Assembly: GCF_008806345.1 (NCBI RefSeq)
Contig: NZ_VZZJ01000022.1
Span: forward strand, 20,947 to 84,946
Length of the DNA: 64,000 nucleotides
Direction: 5' to 3'
From: Methylobacterium planeticum
Lineage (GTDB): Bacteria > Pseudomonadota > Alphaproteobacteria > Rhizobiales > Beijerinckiaceae
Part shown: piece after piece, positions 42,468 to 52,507 of the stretch
Layout of the letters: every line of letters starts with the position of its first letter
Position numbering within the stretch: the stretch's first letter is position 1
Notes under the pieces: model-generated
The model's input: the letters and a program-made list of their open reading frames with translations, nothing else
The model's database searches: none
What the model was told of the DNA's origin: nothing
Made by a program: the position numbers and the translations under genes

Positions 42468-43829
42468 TCAGGGCAGCGCCCGCACCAGTTCCCGGAACTG
42501 ATTGCCCCGATCCTCGAAGCTCCGGAACTGGTCGTAGGAGGCGCAGGCCGGGGAGAGCAGCACGACCGGCTCCGGCGCCCCCGAGGCAGCAGCGCCCTCC
42601 GCAGCCGCGCGGGTCGCCACCTCCAGCGTCCCGCAGCGGGTGAACGGCACCGCCCCCTGGAGCGTCGCCGCGAAGGCGTCCGAGGAAGCCCCGATCAGGT
42701 AGGCATGTGCGATCCGGTCGAAGAGCGGCACGAGGGGGAAGATGCCGCCCTCCTTGGGCTTGCCGCCCAGGATCCAGTGGATGTCGCGGAAGGCGGTGAG
42801 CGCCTTCTCGGTGGAATCGGCGTTCGTCGCCTTCGAATCGTTGACGAAGAGCACGCGGCCGCGCCGGCCGACCTCCTCCATCCGGTGGGGCAGGCCCGGG
42901 AAGGAACGCAGACCCGCCTGGATCGCCTCGACGGGGATGCCGAGGGCCCGGACCACCGCCACCGCGACGGCCGCGTTCTGCCCGTTATGGGCGCCCCGCA
43001 GCGACCCGATGCCCGAGATGTCGGCGACCTCCGTGCCCGCATCGTCGAGGATGGCGGTATCCCGCACGAGCAGGCCGCCGACGGGGGCCGCGCCCGGACC
43101 GACATGGATGCGCAGGCTCGGACCTTCGCGGCGCTCGGCGATGGCACGGCTGAAGCCGTCGTCGATCCCGACCACCGCGAAGTCGGAGCCCTGGACCAGG
43201 CGCTCCTTGATGCCGGCGTAGCTCTCCATCGCCCCGTGCCGGTCGAGGTGGTCCGGCGTGATGTTGAGGAGGACGCCGACGCTCGGCGTCAGCGACGGGG
43301 TCAGGTCGATCTGGAACGAGGACAGCTCGATCACGTGCACGCGCTCGGCGCCGGGCGGCTCCAGCGACAGGATCGCGGTGCCGATGTTGCCGCCCATCTG
43401 CACGTCACGGCCCGCCTGTGCCAGGACGTGGGCGATCAGGGCCGTGGTGGTCGACTTGCCGTTGGTGCCCGTGATGGCGACGAAGGGCGCGTCGGGCGCG
43501 GTCTTCGCGCGCTCGCGGCAGAACAGCTCGATATCGCCGATGATCTCGATGCCGGCCGCCTTCGCCCGTTCCACGGTCCAGTGCGGGACGGGGTGGGTGA
43601 GCGGCACGCCGGGCGCCAGGATCAGGGCAGCGAAGGTCGACCACTCCGCCTCGCGCAGGTCAGCGGTGTCGATGCCCTGGGCGGCCGCTCTGGCCATGCT
43701 GTCGGGATTGTCGTCGCAGGCGACGATCGACGCACCGCCGGCCTTCAGGCTGTGCGCCGTGGCCAGGCCCGAGCCGCCGAGACCGAACAGGGCGACGGAC
43801 CGGCCGGCGAAGGTGGTGACAGGGGTCAT
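42468..43829 (-). CDS. murD: UDP-N-acetylmuramoylalanine--D-glutamate ligase MurD (453 aa)
   Basis: Adds D-Glu to UDP-MurNAc-L-Ala. It has VALFGLGGSGLATAHSL (UDP site), the P-loop FVAITGTNGKSTTTALIAHV, ISPDHLD-type LLNITPDHLDRHGAMESY, and FVNDSKATNADSTEKALTAF. ILGGKPKEGG and LLSPACASYDQFRSFEDRGN close the C-domain. The ATG at 43829 gives a normal N-terminus; 21 upstream codons are in frame but not conserved. It lies between mraY and ftsW. Confidence 0.98.
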   Translation of the reverse strand: MTPVTTFAGRSVALFGLGGSGLATAHSLKAGGASIVACDDNPDSMARAAAQGIDTADLREAEWSTFAALILAPGVPLTHPVPHWTVERAKAAGIEIIGDIELFCRERAKTAPDAPFVAITGTNGKSTTTALIAHVLAQAGRDVQMGGNIGTAILSLEPPGAERVHVIELSSFQIDLTPSLTPSVGVLLNITPDHLDRHGAMESYAGIKERLVQGSDFAVVGIDDGFSRAIAERREGPSLRIHVGPGAAPVGGLLVRDTAILDDAGTEVADISGIGSLRGAHNGQNAAVAVAVVRALGIPVEAIQAGLRSFPGLPHRMEEVGRRGRVLFVNDSKATNADSTEKALTAFRDIHWILGGKPKEGGIFPLVPLFDRIAHAYLIGASSDAFAATLQGAVPFTRCGTLEVATRAAAEGAAASGAPEPVVLLSPACASYDQFRSFEDRGNQFRELVRALP

Positions 43830-43992
43830 CAGCGTCTCGGATATGCCAGGATCTCGGGGTTTCTCCCGCCGCTCTACCTCATCTGAAGGCATCCTGCGTC
43901 AGCGGACCCTGAAGGGAAGCTCCTTCGAGGCATCCGCCTCGCGCCTGCACCCCGGAAATGACGGTGGCCGGGCGGGAGATCGAGGCTGCGCC

Positions 43993-45078
43993 TCAGCGCA
44001 GCTTGAGCGTCGCCAACCCGGCGAGCGCCAGGATCACGGCGATGATCCAGAAGCGGATCACGACCTGCGGCTCCTTCCAGCCCTTCTGCTCGAAGTGGTG
44101 GTGGATCGGCGCCATCCGGAAGACGCGCTTGCCCGTGAGCTTGAAGGAGGCGACCTGGATGATCACCGACATCATCTCCAGCACGAACAGGCCGCCGACG
44201 ATGGCCAGCACGATCTCGTGCTTCGTCGCCACCGCGATGACGCCGAGGAGGCCGCCGAGGGCGAGCGAGCCGGTATCGCCCATGAAGATCTGGGCGGGCG
44301 GCGCGTTGAACCAGAGGAAGCCGAGACCCGCCCCGATCACCGCGCCGCAGACCACGGCGAGTTCGCCGGTGTCGCGCACGTAGTTCACCTGCAGGTAGCT
44401 CGCCGTGAAGGAATTCCCGACGAGGTAGGCGATGACCCCGAAGGTGCCGCAGGCGATCATCACCGGGACGATGGCGAGGCCGTCGAGGCCGTCCGTCATG
44501 TTCACGGAATTGCCCGCGCCGACGATGACGAACCCGCCGAACAGCACGTAGAACCAGCCGAGGTTCAGGAGCGCGTCCTTGAAGACCGGGAAGGCGAGCT
44601 GGTTCTGCAGGGAGGCCGGCGAGTAGACCGCGATCATGGTGCAGGCCGCGATGGCGATCATCGCCTCGAGGGCCAGCCGGAACTTGCCCGAGAAGCCCTT
44701 GTGGGACTGCTTCGTGACCTTGAGGTAATCGTCGTAGAAGCCGATCGCGCCGAACCCGAGCGTGACCGTCAGGGTTATCCAGACGTAGTGGTTGCGCGGG
44801 TTCGCCCAGAACAGGATCGCCACGATCGCGCCCGCCAGGATCATCAGCCCGCCCATGGTCGGCGTGCCGCGCTTGGTCAGCAGGTGGGTCTGCGGTCCGT
44901 CCTCGCGGATCGGCTGGCCCTTGCCCTGGCGCAGGCGCAGGAGCGAGATGATCCAGGGTCCGAACCAGAACACGAACAGGCCCGCCGTGAACAGCGCCCC
45001 GCCGGTGCGGAAGGTGATGTAGCGGAAGACGTTGAGGGCCGAGAGCGTGCCGCTCAGGTCCGACAGAAGATACAGCAT
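43993..45078 (-). CDS. mraY: Phospho-N-acetylmuramoyl-pentapeptide-transferase MraY (361 aa)
   Basis: Integral membrane enzyme that makes lipid I from UDP-MurNAc-pentapeptide and undecaprenyl phosphate. About ten helices are predicted. HLLTKRGTPTMGGLMILAGA, FYDDYLKVTKQSHKGFSGKF (Asp-rich catalytic loop), GAGNSVNMTDGLDGLAIVPV and the C-terminal MAPIHHHFEQKGWKEPQVVI are all diagnostic. The ATG at 45078 gives the standard MLYLLSDLSG-type start and a length of 361; the 60-codon upstream extension is not conserved. Confidence 0.98.
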   Translation of the reverse strand: MLYLLSDLSGTLSALNVFRYITFRTGGALFTAGLFVFWFGPWIISLLRLRQGKGQPIREDGPQTHLLTKRGTPTMGGLMILAGAIVAILFWANPRNHYVWITLTVTLGFGAIGFYDDYLKVTKQSHKGFSGKFRLALEAMIAIAACTMIAVYSPASLQNQLAFPVFKDALLNLGWFYVLFGGFVIVGAGNSVNMTDGLDGLAIVPVMIACGTFGVIAYLVGNSFTASYLQVNYVRDTGELAVVCGAVIGAGLGFLWFNAPPAQIFMGDTGSLALGGLLGVIAVATKHEIVLAIVGGLFVLEMMSVIIQVASFKLTGKRVFRMAPIHHHFEQKGWKEPQVVIRFWIIAVILALAGLATLKLR

Positions 45079-45184
45079 CCGGGGCTCGACCGCAGCGAGA
45101 TACGAAATCAGGAGTTCGGATGACGAAGGGTGCGGTACGCCTCCGGTCCGTTCGCGCCGCGATCGCGCGCTCCGTGGACGATCG

Positions 45185-46660
45185 TCACGGAGCGGCCGTG
45201 AGGGCCGCCTCGCGTTGCATTGGGTCGCTCGCGTAGCGGGCTTTGAGGGCTTCCACAATGCGTCCCATGCGGATGCTGTTCGAGCCCTTGACCATCACGG
45301 CATCGCCCGGGCGCAGGGTGCCGAGCACCGCCTCGACGAGATCCGCCGAGGTCGCGGCGCTGACGCCGCGCCGGCTGACGGGCAGGGCCTCGAACAGGTG
45401 CCGCATCAGCGCGCCCGCCGTGAAGGTCTGATCGATGCCGTTCGCCGCGATCGCGTCGGCCAGCTCGCGATGGTGGCGCTCGGCCGCCTCGCCCAATTCC
45501 AGCATGTCGCCGAGCACCGCGACGCGGCGCCCGCGCGGGCCGGTCTCGATACCCGCCAGCGTCGCCAGTGCCGCGCGGATCGAGGCCGGATTGGCGTTGT
45601 AGCTCTCGTCGACGAGGCAGGCCTCGCCGCCCTTGATCGTCAGCATCGTGCGCTCACCGCGCCCGACCGGCGGTTTGAGGGCCGCGAGCGACAGGGCGGC
45701 CTGGGCGAGATCCGCGCCCAGCGCGTGGACGACCGCCATCACGCCGAGCGAGTTCATGGCCACGTGCCGCCCGGGCATGCCGAGCTGATAGGTGACGGAG
45801 ATCCCCATCACGCTCGCATCCACCACCGAGAGGTCCGGGCGCAGGACGATGCGATGTGCCCGCACGTCCGCTTCCGGATGCTCGCCGAACGTCACGACGC
45901 GCCCAGCGCGCGAAGCCTGCGCGTGCGCGAGGAGGCGCAGATAGTTCGGGTTGTCCCGGTTGATGATCGCGACGCCGCCCGGCTTCAGCCCGGAGAAGAT
46001 CTCGCCCTTCGCGTCGGCGATAGCCGAGAGGGAGCGGAAATGCTCGATATGGACCGGCTCGACCGTGGTGATGAGCGCCACGTCCGGACGCACCATCGCG
46101 GCGAGCGGCAGGATCTCGGCGGCGTGGTTCATACCGATCTCGAACACGCCGAAGCGGCTCGCGGCCGGCATGCGCGTCAGCGTCAGCGGGACGCCCCAAT
46201 GGTTGTTGTAGGACGCGACCGAGGCGTGGGTCGCACCCTGCGCCGAGAGCACGTCGCGCAGGGCCTCCTTGGTGCCGGTCTTGCCGACGGAGCCCGTCAC
46301 GGCGACGATCGCCGCGTCGGTGCGGGCGCGGGCGGCGAGGCCGAGGCGGCGCATCGCGTCGAGCACGGGATCGGCCTCCGCGCCGGGCACGGCCAGCACC
46401 GGGCCGGAGCCCGTGAACTCGGTCTCGCGTCCCTCGGCCACGACGGCGGCCCCGGCCCCGCGCCCGAGGGCGACATCGACGAAATCATGGCCGTCGCGGG
46501 CATCGCCGCGGATCGCGAAGAACAGGTCGCCGGGCTGAAGCGTCCGGGTGTCGATCGACGCGCCGGTCACGGTCCGGGGCGCGCCGTGCAGGCGGCCGCC
46601 GGTCGCCGCCTCGAGGGCTTCGCGGGTCCAGAGGGGCGTGTCGGTCATCGATGCGGTCAT
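45185..46660 (-). CDS. murF: UDP-MurNAc-tripeptide--D-Ala-D-Ala ligase MurF (491 aa)
   Basis: Adds D-Ala-D-Ala to complete the pentapeptide. VTGASIDTRTLQPGDLFFAI (UDP domain), the P-loop VAVTGSVGKTGTKEALRDVL, SYNNHWGVPLTLTRMP, GMNHAAEILPLAAMVRPDVA and DESYNANPASIRAALATLA are typical. The ATG at 46660 overlaps the murE stop by 4 nt (ATGA), so it is preferred over the ATG at 46672, which would overlap more. About 107 bp separate it from mraY. Confidence 0.97.
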   Translation of the reverse strand: MTASMTDTPLWTREALEAATGGRLHGAPRTVTGASIDTRTLQPGDLFFAIRGDARDGHDFVDVALGRGAGAAVVAEGRETEFTGSGPVLAVPGAEADPVLDAMRRLGLAARARTDAAIVAVTGSVGKTGTKEALRDVLSAQGATHASVASYNNHWGVPLTLTRMPAASRFGVFEIGMNHAAEILPLAAMVRPDVALITTVEPVHIEHFRSLSAIADAKGEIFSGLKPGGVAIINRDNPNYLRLLAHAQASRAGRVVTFGEHPEADVRAHRIVLRPDLSVVDASVMGISVTYQLGMPGRHVAMNSLGVMAVVHALGADLAQAALSLAALKPPVGRGERTMLTIKGGEACLVDESYNANPASIRAALATLAGIETGPRGRRVAVLGDMLELGEAAERHHRELADAIAANGIDQTFTAGALMRHLFEALPVSRRGVSAATSADLVEAVLGTLRPGDAVMVKGSNSIRMGRIVEALKARYASDPMQREAALTAAP

Positions 46661-48141
46661 GGGTTCGGGCATGCCTGCAGGTCCGCGATCGCGGCGCGGA
46701 CCACCTCGTGGTCCGAGAAGGGAAGCACGCGATCCCCCACGATCTGGCCGGTTTCATGACCCTTGCCGGCCACGACGAGAACATCGCCGGGCCGCAGGTC
46801 GCGTACCGCCCGGCGGATCGCCTCGGCGCGGTCGCCGATTTCGGTTGCGCCAGGTGCGGCCGCGAGGATCGCCGCCCGGATCGCGGCCGGCTCCTCGCTG
46901 CGCGGGTTGTCATCGGTGACGACGACGCGGTCGGCCAGCCGCGCCGCGATCTCTCCCATGATCGGGCGCTTGCCCCGGTCGCGGTCGCCGCCGCAGCCGA
47001 AGACGACGCAGAGCCGTCCCGTCGCGAAGGGTCGGAGCGCCATCAGCACGCCCTCCAGCGCCTCGGGCTTGTGCGCGTAGTCGACGAGGCAGAGCGCGCC
47101 GTTCGCCTCACCGATCCGCTCCATGCGGCCCGGCACGCCGGTGAGATGCTCGAGAGCGGCGAGGACGCCGGAGGGATCGGCAGCGCCGGCGGGCGTCGCC
47201 AGGACGAGACCGGCGGCGAGAAGCGCGTTCTCGACCTGAAACCCGCCGACGAGGGGAAGGCGCACCGCGTGCGCGCCGCTCGCCCCGTCGAGCTGCAGGA
47301 CCTGGGCGAATCCGTCCGTCCGCGCGTCGCGGAGCCGGAGCGTCGTGCCGTTCCGACCGGTGGTGCGCAGATCGAGGCCGGCACGCGTCGCCGCCGCGAT
47401 GACGCGTTCGGCGTAGGCTCCGTCGGCGTTGATCACGGCGGGGGTGCCGCGCTGCGCCAGGGTCGTGAACAGCCGGAGCTTCGCCTGCAGGTAATCCTCG
47501 ATGGTCGCGTGATAATCGAGGTGGTCGCGGCCGAGATTCGTGAACCCGACGGCCGACAGGTGCACGCCGTCGAGTCGGCGCTGCTCGATGCCGTGCGAGG
47601 ACGCCTCCATCGCGAGATCGGTGATGCCGTCTCGGGCGAGCCGTGCCAGGGTCTCGTGGAGGGTGACGGGGTCGGGCGTCGTCAGCGAGCCATAGCTGGC
47701 GCCGCGATTCGTCACGATGCCGACCGTGCCGAGGCTCGCGGCCTCGCGGCCGAGGCGCGCCAGGATCTGGCGGACGAAATCCGCGACCGAGCTCTTGCCG
47801 CTCGTGCCCGTCACCGCCACCACCGTCGCGGGCTGGCCCGCGTGGAACCGGGCCGCCGCGACCGCGAGTGCGCGCCGCGCATCGTCCACGGCGATCCAGG
47901 GCACGTCCGGGTCGAGGTCGTCCGGCGCCGCGCCCTCGCCGACCACCGCGATGGCCCCGGCCGCGACCGCCTTCGCGGCGAAGCGGCGCCCGTCGGCCTG
48001 CGTGCCCGGCACCGCCACGAAGACGAAGCCCGGGGCGACCTTACGCGAATCGGCGGTGAGGCCCGCCGCCACGTCGTCTCCGGTGCCGTCGATGCGGGCC
48101 TCCGGGAACAGCGCGTGGAGTTTCGGGCCGATGGCGATCAT
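46657..48141 (-). CDS. murE: UDP-MurNAc-L-Ala-D-Glu--meso-diaminopimelate ligase MurE (494 aa)
   Basis: Adds the third stem-peptide residue. TADSRKVAPGFVFVAVPGTQ, the P-loop VAVTGTSGKSSVADFVRQIL, MEASSHGIEQRRLDGVHLSA, FTNLGRDHLDYHATIEDYL and VFGCGGDRDRGKRPIMGEIA are conserved. The DNPR motif in VVTDDNPRSEEPAAIRAAIL marks meso-DAP specificity. Its ATG overlaps the ftsI stop by 4 nt, and its own stop overlaps murF by 4 nt, so three genes are translationally linked. Confidence 0.98.
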   Translation of the reverse strand: MIAIGPKLHALFPEARIDGTGDDVAAGLTADSRKVAPGFVFVAVPGTQADGRRFAAKAVAAGAIAVVGEGAAPDDLDPDVPWIAVDDARRALAVAAARFHAGQPATVVAVTGTSGKSSVADFVRQILARLGREAASLGTVGIVTNRGASYGSLTTPDPVTLHETLARLARDGITDLAMEASSHGIEQRRLDGVHLSAVGFTNLGRDHLDYHATIEDYLQAKLRLFTTLAQRGTPAVINADGAYAERVIAAATRAGLDLRTTGRNGTTLRLRDARTDGFAQVLQLDGASGAHAVRLPLVGGFQVENALLAAGLVLATPAGAADPSGVLAALEHLTGVPGRMERIGEANGALCLVDYAHKPEALEGVLMALRPFATGRLCVVFGCGGDRDRGKRPIMGEIAARLADRVVVTDDNPRSEEPAAIRAAILAAAPGATEIGDRAEAIRRAVRDLRPGDVLVVAGKGHETGQIVGDRVLPFSDHEVVRAAIADLQACPNP

Positions 48142-50036
48142 GGGCCGCCCACCTGATTCGCGTGATAGGCGCCGAGCTTCACCATGAGCGGGAACGGCTT
48201 CGTCGGCGGCTCGAAAGAGGGCGGCAGGCCGAGGATCGGCGTGACGCGCTCGATCACCTTGCCCGTGACGACGCCCGAATTCCAGGCCGCGGTGGCGTAC
48301 CCGCCGCTCTCGGGCAAGCCCTGCGGCTCGTCCATGATCGTCACGAAGAGGTATTTCGGCTTGTCCATGGGAGCCGCCGCCATGAAGGTCGTGAACAGGC
48401 GGTTCTTCACGTAGCGCCCATTGATGACCTTCTCGGCGGTGCCGGTCTTGCCACCGACGAAGTAGTAGGGAATGGCGGCCTTCTTGGCCGAGCCCTCGAC
48501 CGCGTTGAGACGCATGATGAAGCGCATCGCCTCGCTGGTCTCGGACCTGAGCACCTGCGTGGCCTTCGCCCGCGCCTCCTCGGCCGTGGTCTTGAGGAAG
48601 GTCGGCGTCATCAGGAAGCCGCCATTCGCGATGGCGGCGACCGCGGCCGAGGCCTGGAGCGGCGCCACCGCGAGCCCATGACCGAACGCGATCGTGATCG
48701 TGTTGATCTCGGTCCAGCGCGGCGGGATGATCGGCGCCGCGCTCTCCGGCAGTTCGGTCCGCAGCCGGTCGAGCAGGCCCATCTTCCTCAGGAAGGCCTT
48801 GTGCCCGGGCACGCCGACGCCGAGCGCCATCTTGGCCGAGCCGATGTTCGAGGAGTGCGTGAACACCTCCGGCATCGTGATGACGCGGTTGGTGCCGTGA
48901 TACTCGTGGATCTTCTGCCGGCCCCAGTTCAGCACGCCGCCGCGGGTATCGAAAGTCGAGTTGACGTTGTACTTGCCCGATTCCAGCGCCATGGCGAGGG
49001 TCATCGCCTTGAAGGTCGAGCCCATCTCGTAGACGCCGACATTCATGCGGTTGATCCGGTCGTCCGAGAGCGCGTCGACCGGGTTGTTCGGGTCGAAATC
49101 CGGCAGGGAGACCAGGGCGATCACCTCGCCGGACTGCACGTCGAGGATCATCGAGGCGCCGGCCTTGGCCTTGAAGTGCTCGACGCCCTTGGCGAGTTCG
49201 TCGCGGACGGCGAACTGCGCGCGCAGATCGACGGAGAGCTGCACCGGCTTGAGGTCAGTCTGCTTGGCGACGATGCCGAACTCGTTGAGCGCCTTCACGC
49301 CCTGGTTGTCGATGTACTTCTCGATGCCCGCGATGCCGACGTTGTCGAGATTCGTCACGCCGAGGATGTGGGCGGCCGCGGTGCCGTTCGGGTACACCCG
49401 CTTGTGATCAGGCAGGAAGCCGATGCCCGGGATACCGAGGCGGTGCACCTCGGCCTGCTGCTTCGGGGTGATCTCGCGCTTGACCCAGACGAAGCCCGCG
49501 CCCTTCCGGTCCTTGCGGGAGGCCAGCTTCTTGCGCAGATCGGTCGCGTTCAGCTCCGGCAGCACGGCCGTGAGGAGCTCCACCGCCTCGTCGATGTCGT
49601 AGATGTTCCCGGGCTCGGCGAAGACCGAGACCGTGCGGATGTCGGTGGCCAGGATCTCGCCGTTGCGGTCGACGATATCGGGACGGATCGCCGTCGTGGC
49701 GGCGGCCGCCACCCGATGCTCCTGGCTCGGAGGCTCGCCGAAGGCCGCCATCATCAGGAGGCGCACGCTGATCGTGCCGAAGACCGCCGCGAAGGCGAGG
49801 CCGACGAGACCGACGCGGGTATAGGACCGCTCGATCGCGAGGCGGAACATGGACCGCACCAGACCGGCCAATCGGTTCTCGCGGGGCGCGACCGGATAGG
49901 GCGCAGCCTCGGTCGGACCGGCCCCGTCGCGCAGCGCGTGCAGGGACGGGGTCTCCTGTTCCTCGGCGCCGGCAACCGGGTCTTCGAGCACGGTATCGCC
50001 GTCGGGGCCGCGCGGATGTGATGCGTCTTCGGACAC
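48138..50036 (-). CDS. ftsI: Septal transpeptidase FtsI/PBP3 (632 aa)
   Basis: Class B penicillin-binding protein that crosslinks septal peptidoglycan. A cytoplasmic tail of about 75 acidic and polar residues precedes one membrane helix (about 75-97). The dimerisation domain (RPDIVDRNGEILATDIRTVS) follows, then the transpeptidase with active-site SxxK in GSTFKAMTLAMAL, SSN in THSSNIGSAKMAL and KTG in VGGKTGTAEKVINGRY. The GTG at 50036 has GAGG about 8 nt upstream and lies 5 bp after ftsL. The frame extends through ftsL, but that part is a shadow. Confidence 0.96.
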   Translation of the reverse strand: MSEDASHPRGPDGDTVLEDPVAGAEEQETPSLHALRDGAGPTEAAPYPVAPRENRLAGLVRSMFRLAIERSYTRVGLVGLAFAAVFGTISVRLLMMAAFGEPPSQEHRVAAAATTAIRPDIVDRNGEILATDIRTVSVFAEPGNIYDIDEAVELLTAVLPELNATDLRKKLASRKDRKGAGFVWVKREITPKQQAEVHRLGIPGIGFLPDHKRVYPNGTAAAHILGVTNLDNVGIAGIEKYIDNQGVKALNEFGIVAKQTDLKPVQLSVDLRAQFAVRDELAKGVEHFKAKAGASMILDVQSGEVIALVSLPDFDPNNPVDALSDDRINRMNVGVYEMGSTFKAMTLAMALESGKYNVNSTFDTRGGVLNWGRQKIHEYHGTNRVITMPEVFTHSSNIGSAKMALGVGVPGHKAFLRKMGLLDRLRTELPESAAPIIPPRWTEINTITIAFGHGLAVAPLQASAAVAAIANGGFLMTPTFLKTTAEEARAKATQVLRSETSEAMRFIMRLNAVEGSAKKAAIPYYFVGGKTGTAEKVINGRYVKNRLFTTFMAAAPMDKPKYLFVTIMDEPQGLPESGGYATAAWNSGVVTGKVIERVTPILGLPPSFEPPTKPFPLMVKLGAYHANQVGGP

Positions 50037-50041
50037 GGGAA

Positions 50042-50455
50042 CTACCTCGAAGCCGTGGTCGGTGTTCGGGTCGTGGTGGTGCGGGGAATCGAGCCGGTGG
50101 TGCGAGGCTCGAGCGGCCCCGGCTTCTCCTTCGGCGTCGCCGTCGCGGCGAGAAGCCGGCCGATCTCGTCGCCGCGCTCGGGCCGGGGCGGCAGGTCGGA
50201 GAGGCGGGCGAGGTGCTCGGTCCCGATCAGCTCGAGGGCCAGGTGCTTTTCCACCGCAGCCTGCAGCCGGTCCGGCCGCGTCAGGAGCTGCCACTCGGCG
50301 CGCAGCACCGCGATCGCCTGGCGCTCCTTGTGGAGGCCGCTCTTCAGCTTCGACACCTGACCGGCCTGATAGAGCGTGTCGTACTTGATCGAGTAGGCGT
50401 AGACCGCCGAGGCGACGAGCCCGAGGACGGCGAGGAGGTTGAGGAGTCTGATCAC
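50042..50455 (-). CDS. ftsL: Cell division protein FtsL (137 aa)
   Basis: Small bitopic divisome protein that works with FtsB and FtsQ. The N-terminal membrane helix (LLNLLAVLGLVASAVYAYSI, about 4-23) is followed by a coiled coil (about 30-75: QVSKLKSGLHKERQAIAVLR, then EWQLLTRPDRLQAAVEKHL). A P/T-rich tail of about 50 residues ends the protein. It is recognised mainly by position between rsmH and ftsI and by this architecture. Its ATG overlaps the rsmH stop by 4 nt. Confidence 0.9.
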   Translation of the reverse strand: MIRLLNLLAVLGLVASAVYAYSIKYDTLYQAGQVSKLKSGLHKERQAIAVLRAEWQLLTRPDRLQAAVEKHLALELIGTEHLARLSDLPPRPERGDEIGRLLAATATPKEKPGPLEPRTTGSIPRTTTTRTPTTASR

Positions 50456-51504
50456 CGGCGCGACCCTCCACGCGAGGGGGATGTCTCGGGGAGGCTCGCG
50501 AGCATCTCGATGGCCGCGAGCGGCTCGGGCGCCGGGGAATCCGTGCGCTGCGCGGCCCGGAGCTTGGCCGAGCGCGCACGGGGATTGGTGGCCGTCTCGG
50601 CCTGCGAGGGCAGCACCGGGCCCTTGGTCACCGGCTGGAAGCTCTTCGGCGCCGGGCGCTCGACGCTCGGAAGGTGACGCGAGGCCTGCACGGCGCGACC
50701 GCTGCGCGCCGAGAAGAACTGCTTGACGATGCGGTCCTCGAGGGAATGGAAGGTGACGACCGCGAGGCGCCCGCCGGGCCGCAGGATGCGCTCGGCCGCG
50801 TGAAGGGCCCGCACCAGCTCGCCGAGCTCGTCGTTCACGGCGATGCGCAAGCCCTGGAAGGTGCGCGTCGCGGGGTGGATCCCGCTCGCAGGATCGACGC
50901 GCACGACGCCCGCCACGATCTCGGCGAGCTGCCCCGTGGTCTCGATCCGGCCCCGGCGACGCGCCTCCAGAATCGCCCGGGCGACGGCCCGCGAGCGGCG
51001 TTCCTCGCCGTAATGGAAGATGATGTCGGCGAGCGCCCCCTCCTCGGCCCCGTTGACCAAGTCCGCGGCGCTCGGGCCGGCCCGCTCCATGCGCATGTCG
51101 AGGGGACCGTCCTGGCGGAAGGAGAAGCCGCGCTCGGCCTGATCGATCTGCATCGAGGACACGCCGATATCGAGCACGACCTGATCGGCACCGGTGGCTC
51201 CGGCCGCCGTCACGATCGCATCGAGATCGCCGAAGCGGCCGGCCACCAGCCTCAGCCGTCCCTGTGCCTCCGCAACGAGATCGCTGCCCGCCGCGATGGC
51301 GCCGGGATCGCGGTCGATCGCCAGAACCTCGATTTCGGGATCGGCCGCCAGGATCGCGCTCGTGTAGCCGCCAGCGCCGAACGTGCCGTCGACGGCGAGG
51401 CCGGGACCTCGGACCGCCAGCGCCGCCAGAACCGGCTCGAGCAGAACGGGGATGTGGGGGGCACCGGTGCGGGGGGCGGCACTGCCTCCGGGGGGCCGGC
51501 TCAT
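50452..51504 (-). CDS. rsmH: 16S rRNA m4C1402 methyltransferase RsmH/MraW (350 aa)
   Basis: SAM-dependent N4-methyltransferase for C1402 of 16S rRNA. HIPVLLEPVLAAL is the typical start and VDGTFGAGGYTSAILAADPE is the SAM motif. VVLDIGVSSMQIDQAERGFS, RMFQG-type TRTFQGLRIAVNDELGELVR and PGGRLAVVTFHSLEDRIVKQ are family blocks. The ATG at 51504 follows GAGGG; the longer frame to 51753 is not conserved. It is the first gene of the dcw cluster here. Confidence 0.97.
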   Translation of the reverse strand: MSRPPGGSAAPRTGAPHIPVLLEPVLAALAVRGPGLAVDGTFGAGGYTSAILAADPEIEVLAIDRDPGAIAAGSDLVAEAQGRLRLVAGRFGDLDAIVTAAGATGADQVVLDIGVSSMQIDQAERGFSFRQDGPLDMRMERAGPSAADLVNGAEEGALADIIFHYGEERRSRAVARAILEARRRGRIETTGQLAEIVAGVVRVDPASGIHPATRTFQGLRIAVNDELGELVRALHAAERILRPGGRLAVVTFHSLEDRIVKQFFSARSGRAVQASRHLPSVERPAPKSFQPVTKGPVLPSQAETATNPRARSAKLRAAQRTDSPAPEPLAAIEMLASLPETSPSRGGSRR

Positions 51505-51910
51505 CGCGCCCTCACGGCGCTGAACGGAATCCGGACGGCGGCGTCGGGAACGAGTCGGCTCATGCTTGCCTGCGGTGCCGGAGATCCGCGCTGCCGCGAA
51601 CCCGGACGAAGGGGCGGCCCCGGATGCGCAGCGGCCACAGGCCCGCGCCCGGACGAACACCCAACGGTTGTGGGGAGCGTCCGCCGATCCGAAAATCGCC
51701 GTTGACGGGATGATGGCGGGTAACATGGGCCTCTGAAGGTCGTCAACGCGCACGGCCGCACGGTGCCGGACGTCGCAGATCAGACCTCAGCAAGGTTAAC
51801 CGAGCGTAAGTGACCGCCTGAATTGTTGCCTGCGCGAACCGCGGGAAAGCGGTGCCATGTCGTTGAGCGCGCAATCCGATCGGGCCCGGGACCCCGGGCG
51901 CCGGCACGAG
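51505..51910. other. Leader region of the dcw cluster; no mraZ
   Basis: These 406 bp lie between rsmH and rnpB, where most bacteria have mraZ. None of the six frames shows an MraZ sequence. An AT-richer stretch near 51790-51815 contains GGTTAACC, and the region probably carries the dcw promoter. The overlapping open frames are GC artefacts. Confidence 0.6.
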
Positions 51911-52329
<419 letters not shown>

Positions 52330-52364
52330 GCCGGGGGTGTGCGCGGTCCGGCCCGTGGGGTCAA
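52330..52364 (-). promoter_or_regulatory. Candidate rnpB promoter
   Basis: TTGACC on the minus strand (52364-52359) is centred about 33 nt upstream of the RNase P RNA 5' end deduced from helix P1. The -10 region is GC-rich (ACACCC) and poorly defined. Confidence 0.4.
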
Positions 52365-52507
52365 GCGGACCGTGGCGCTGCCCGCCCCGCGGGCATGCCT
52401 GGATTTTAACCCTGCGGTTGCAGCCGCGCGGCCCTAGCCCTAGCTGCCTCGTCGAGGGTCCGGTCGGCCTTCGCGACCAGGACGCTCTCACCAGAGAGGA
52501 GACGACC

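Noticed and set aside
48138..50579. 813-aa extended FtsI
   Set aside because: The added N-terminus is a shadow of ftsL. The GTG at 50036 has a ribosome binding site and follows the ftsL stop by 5 bp.
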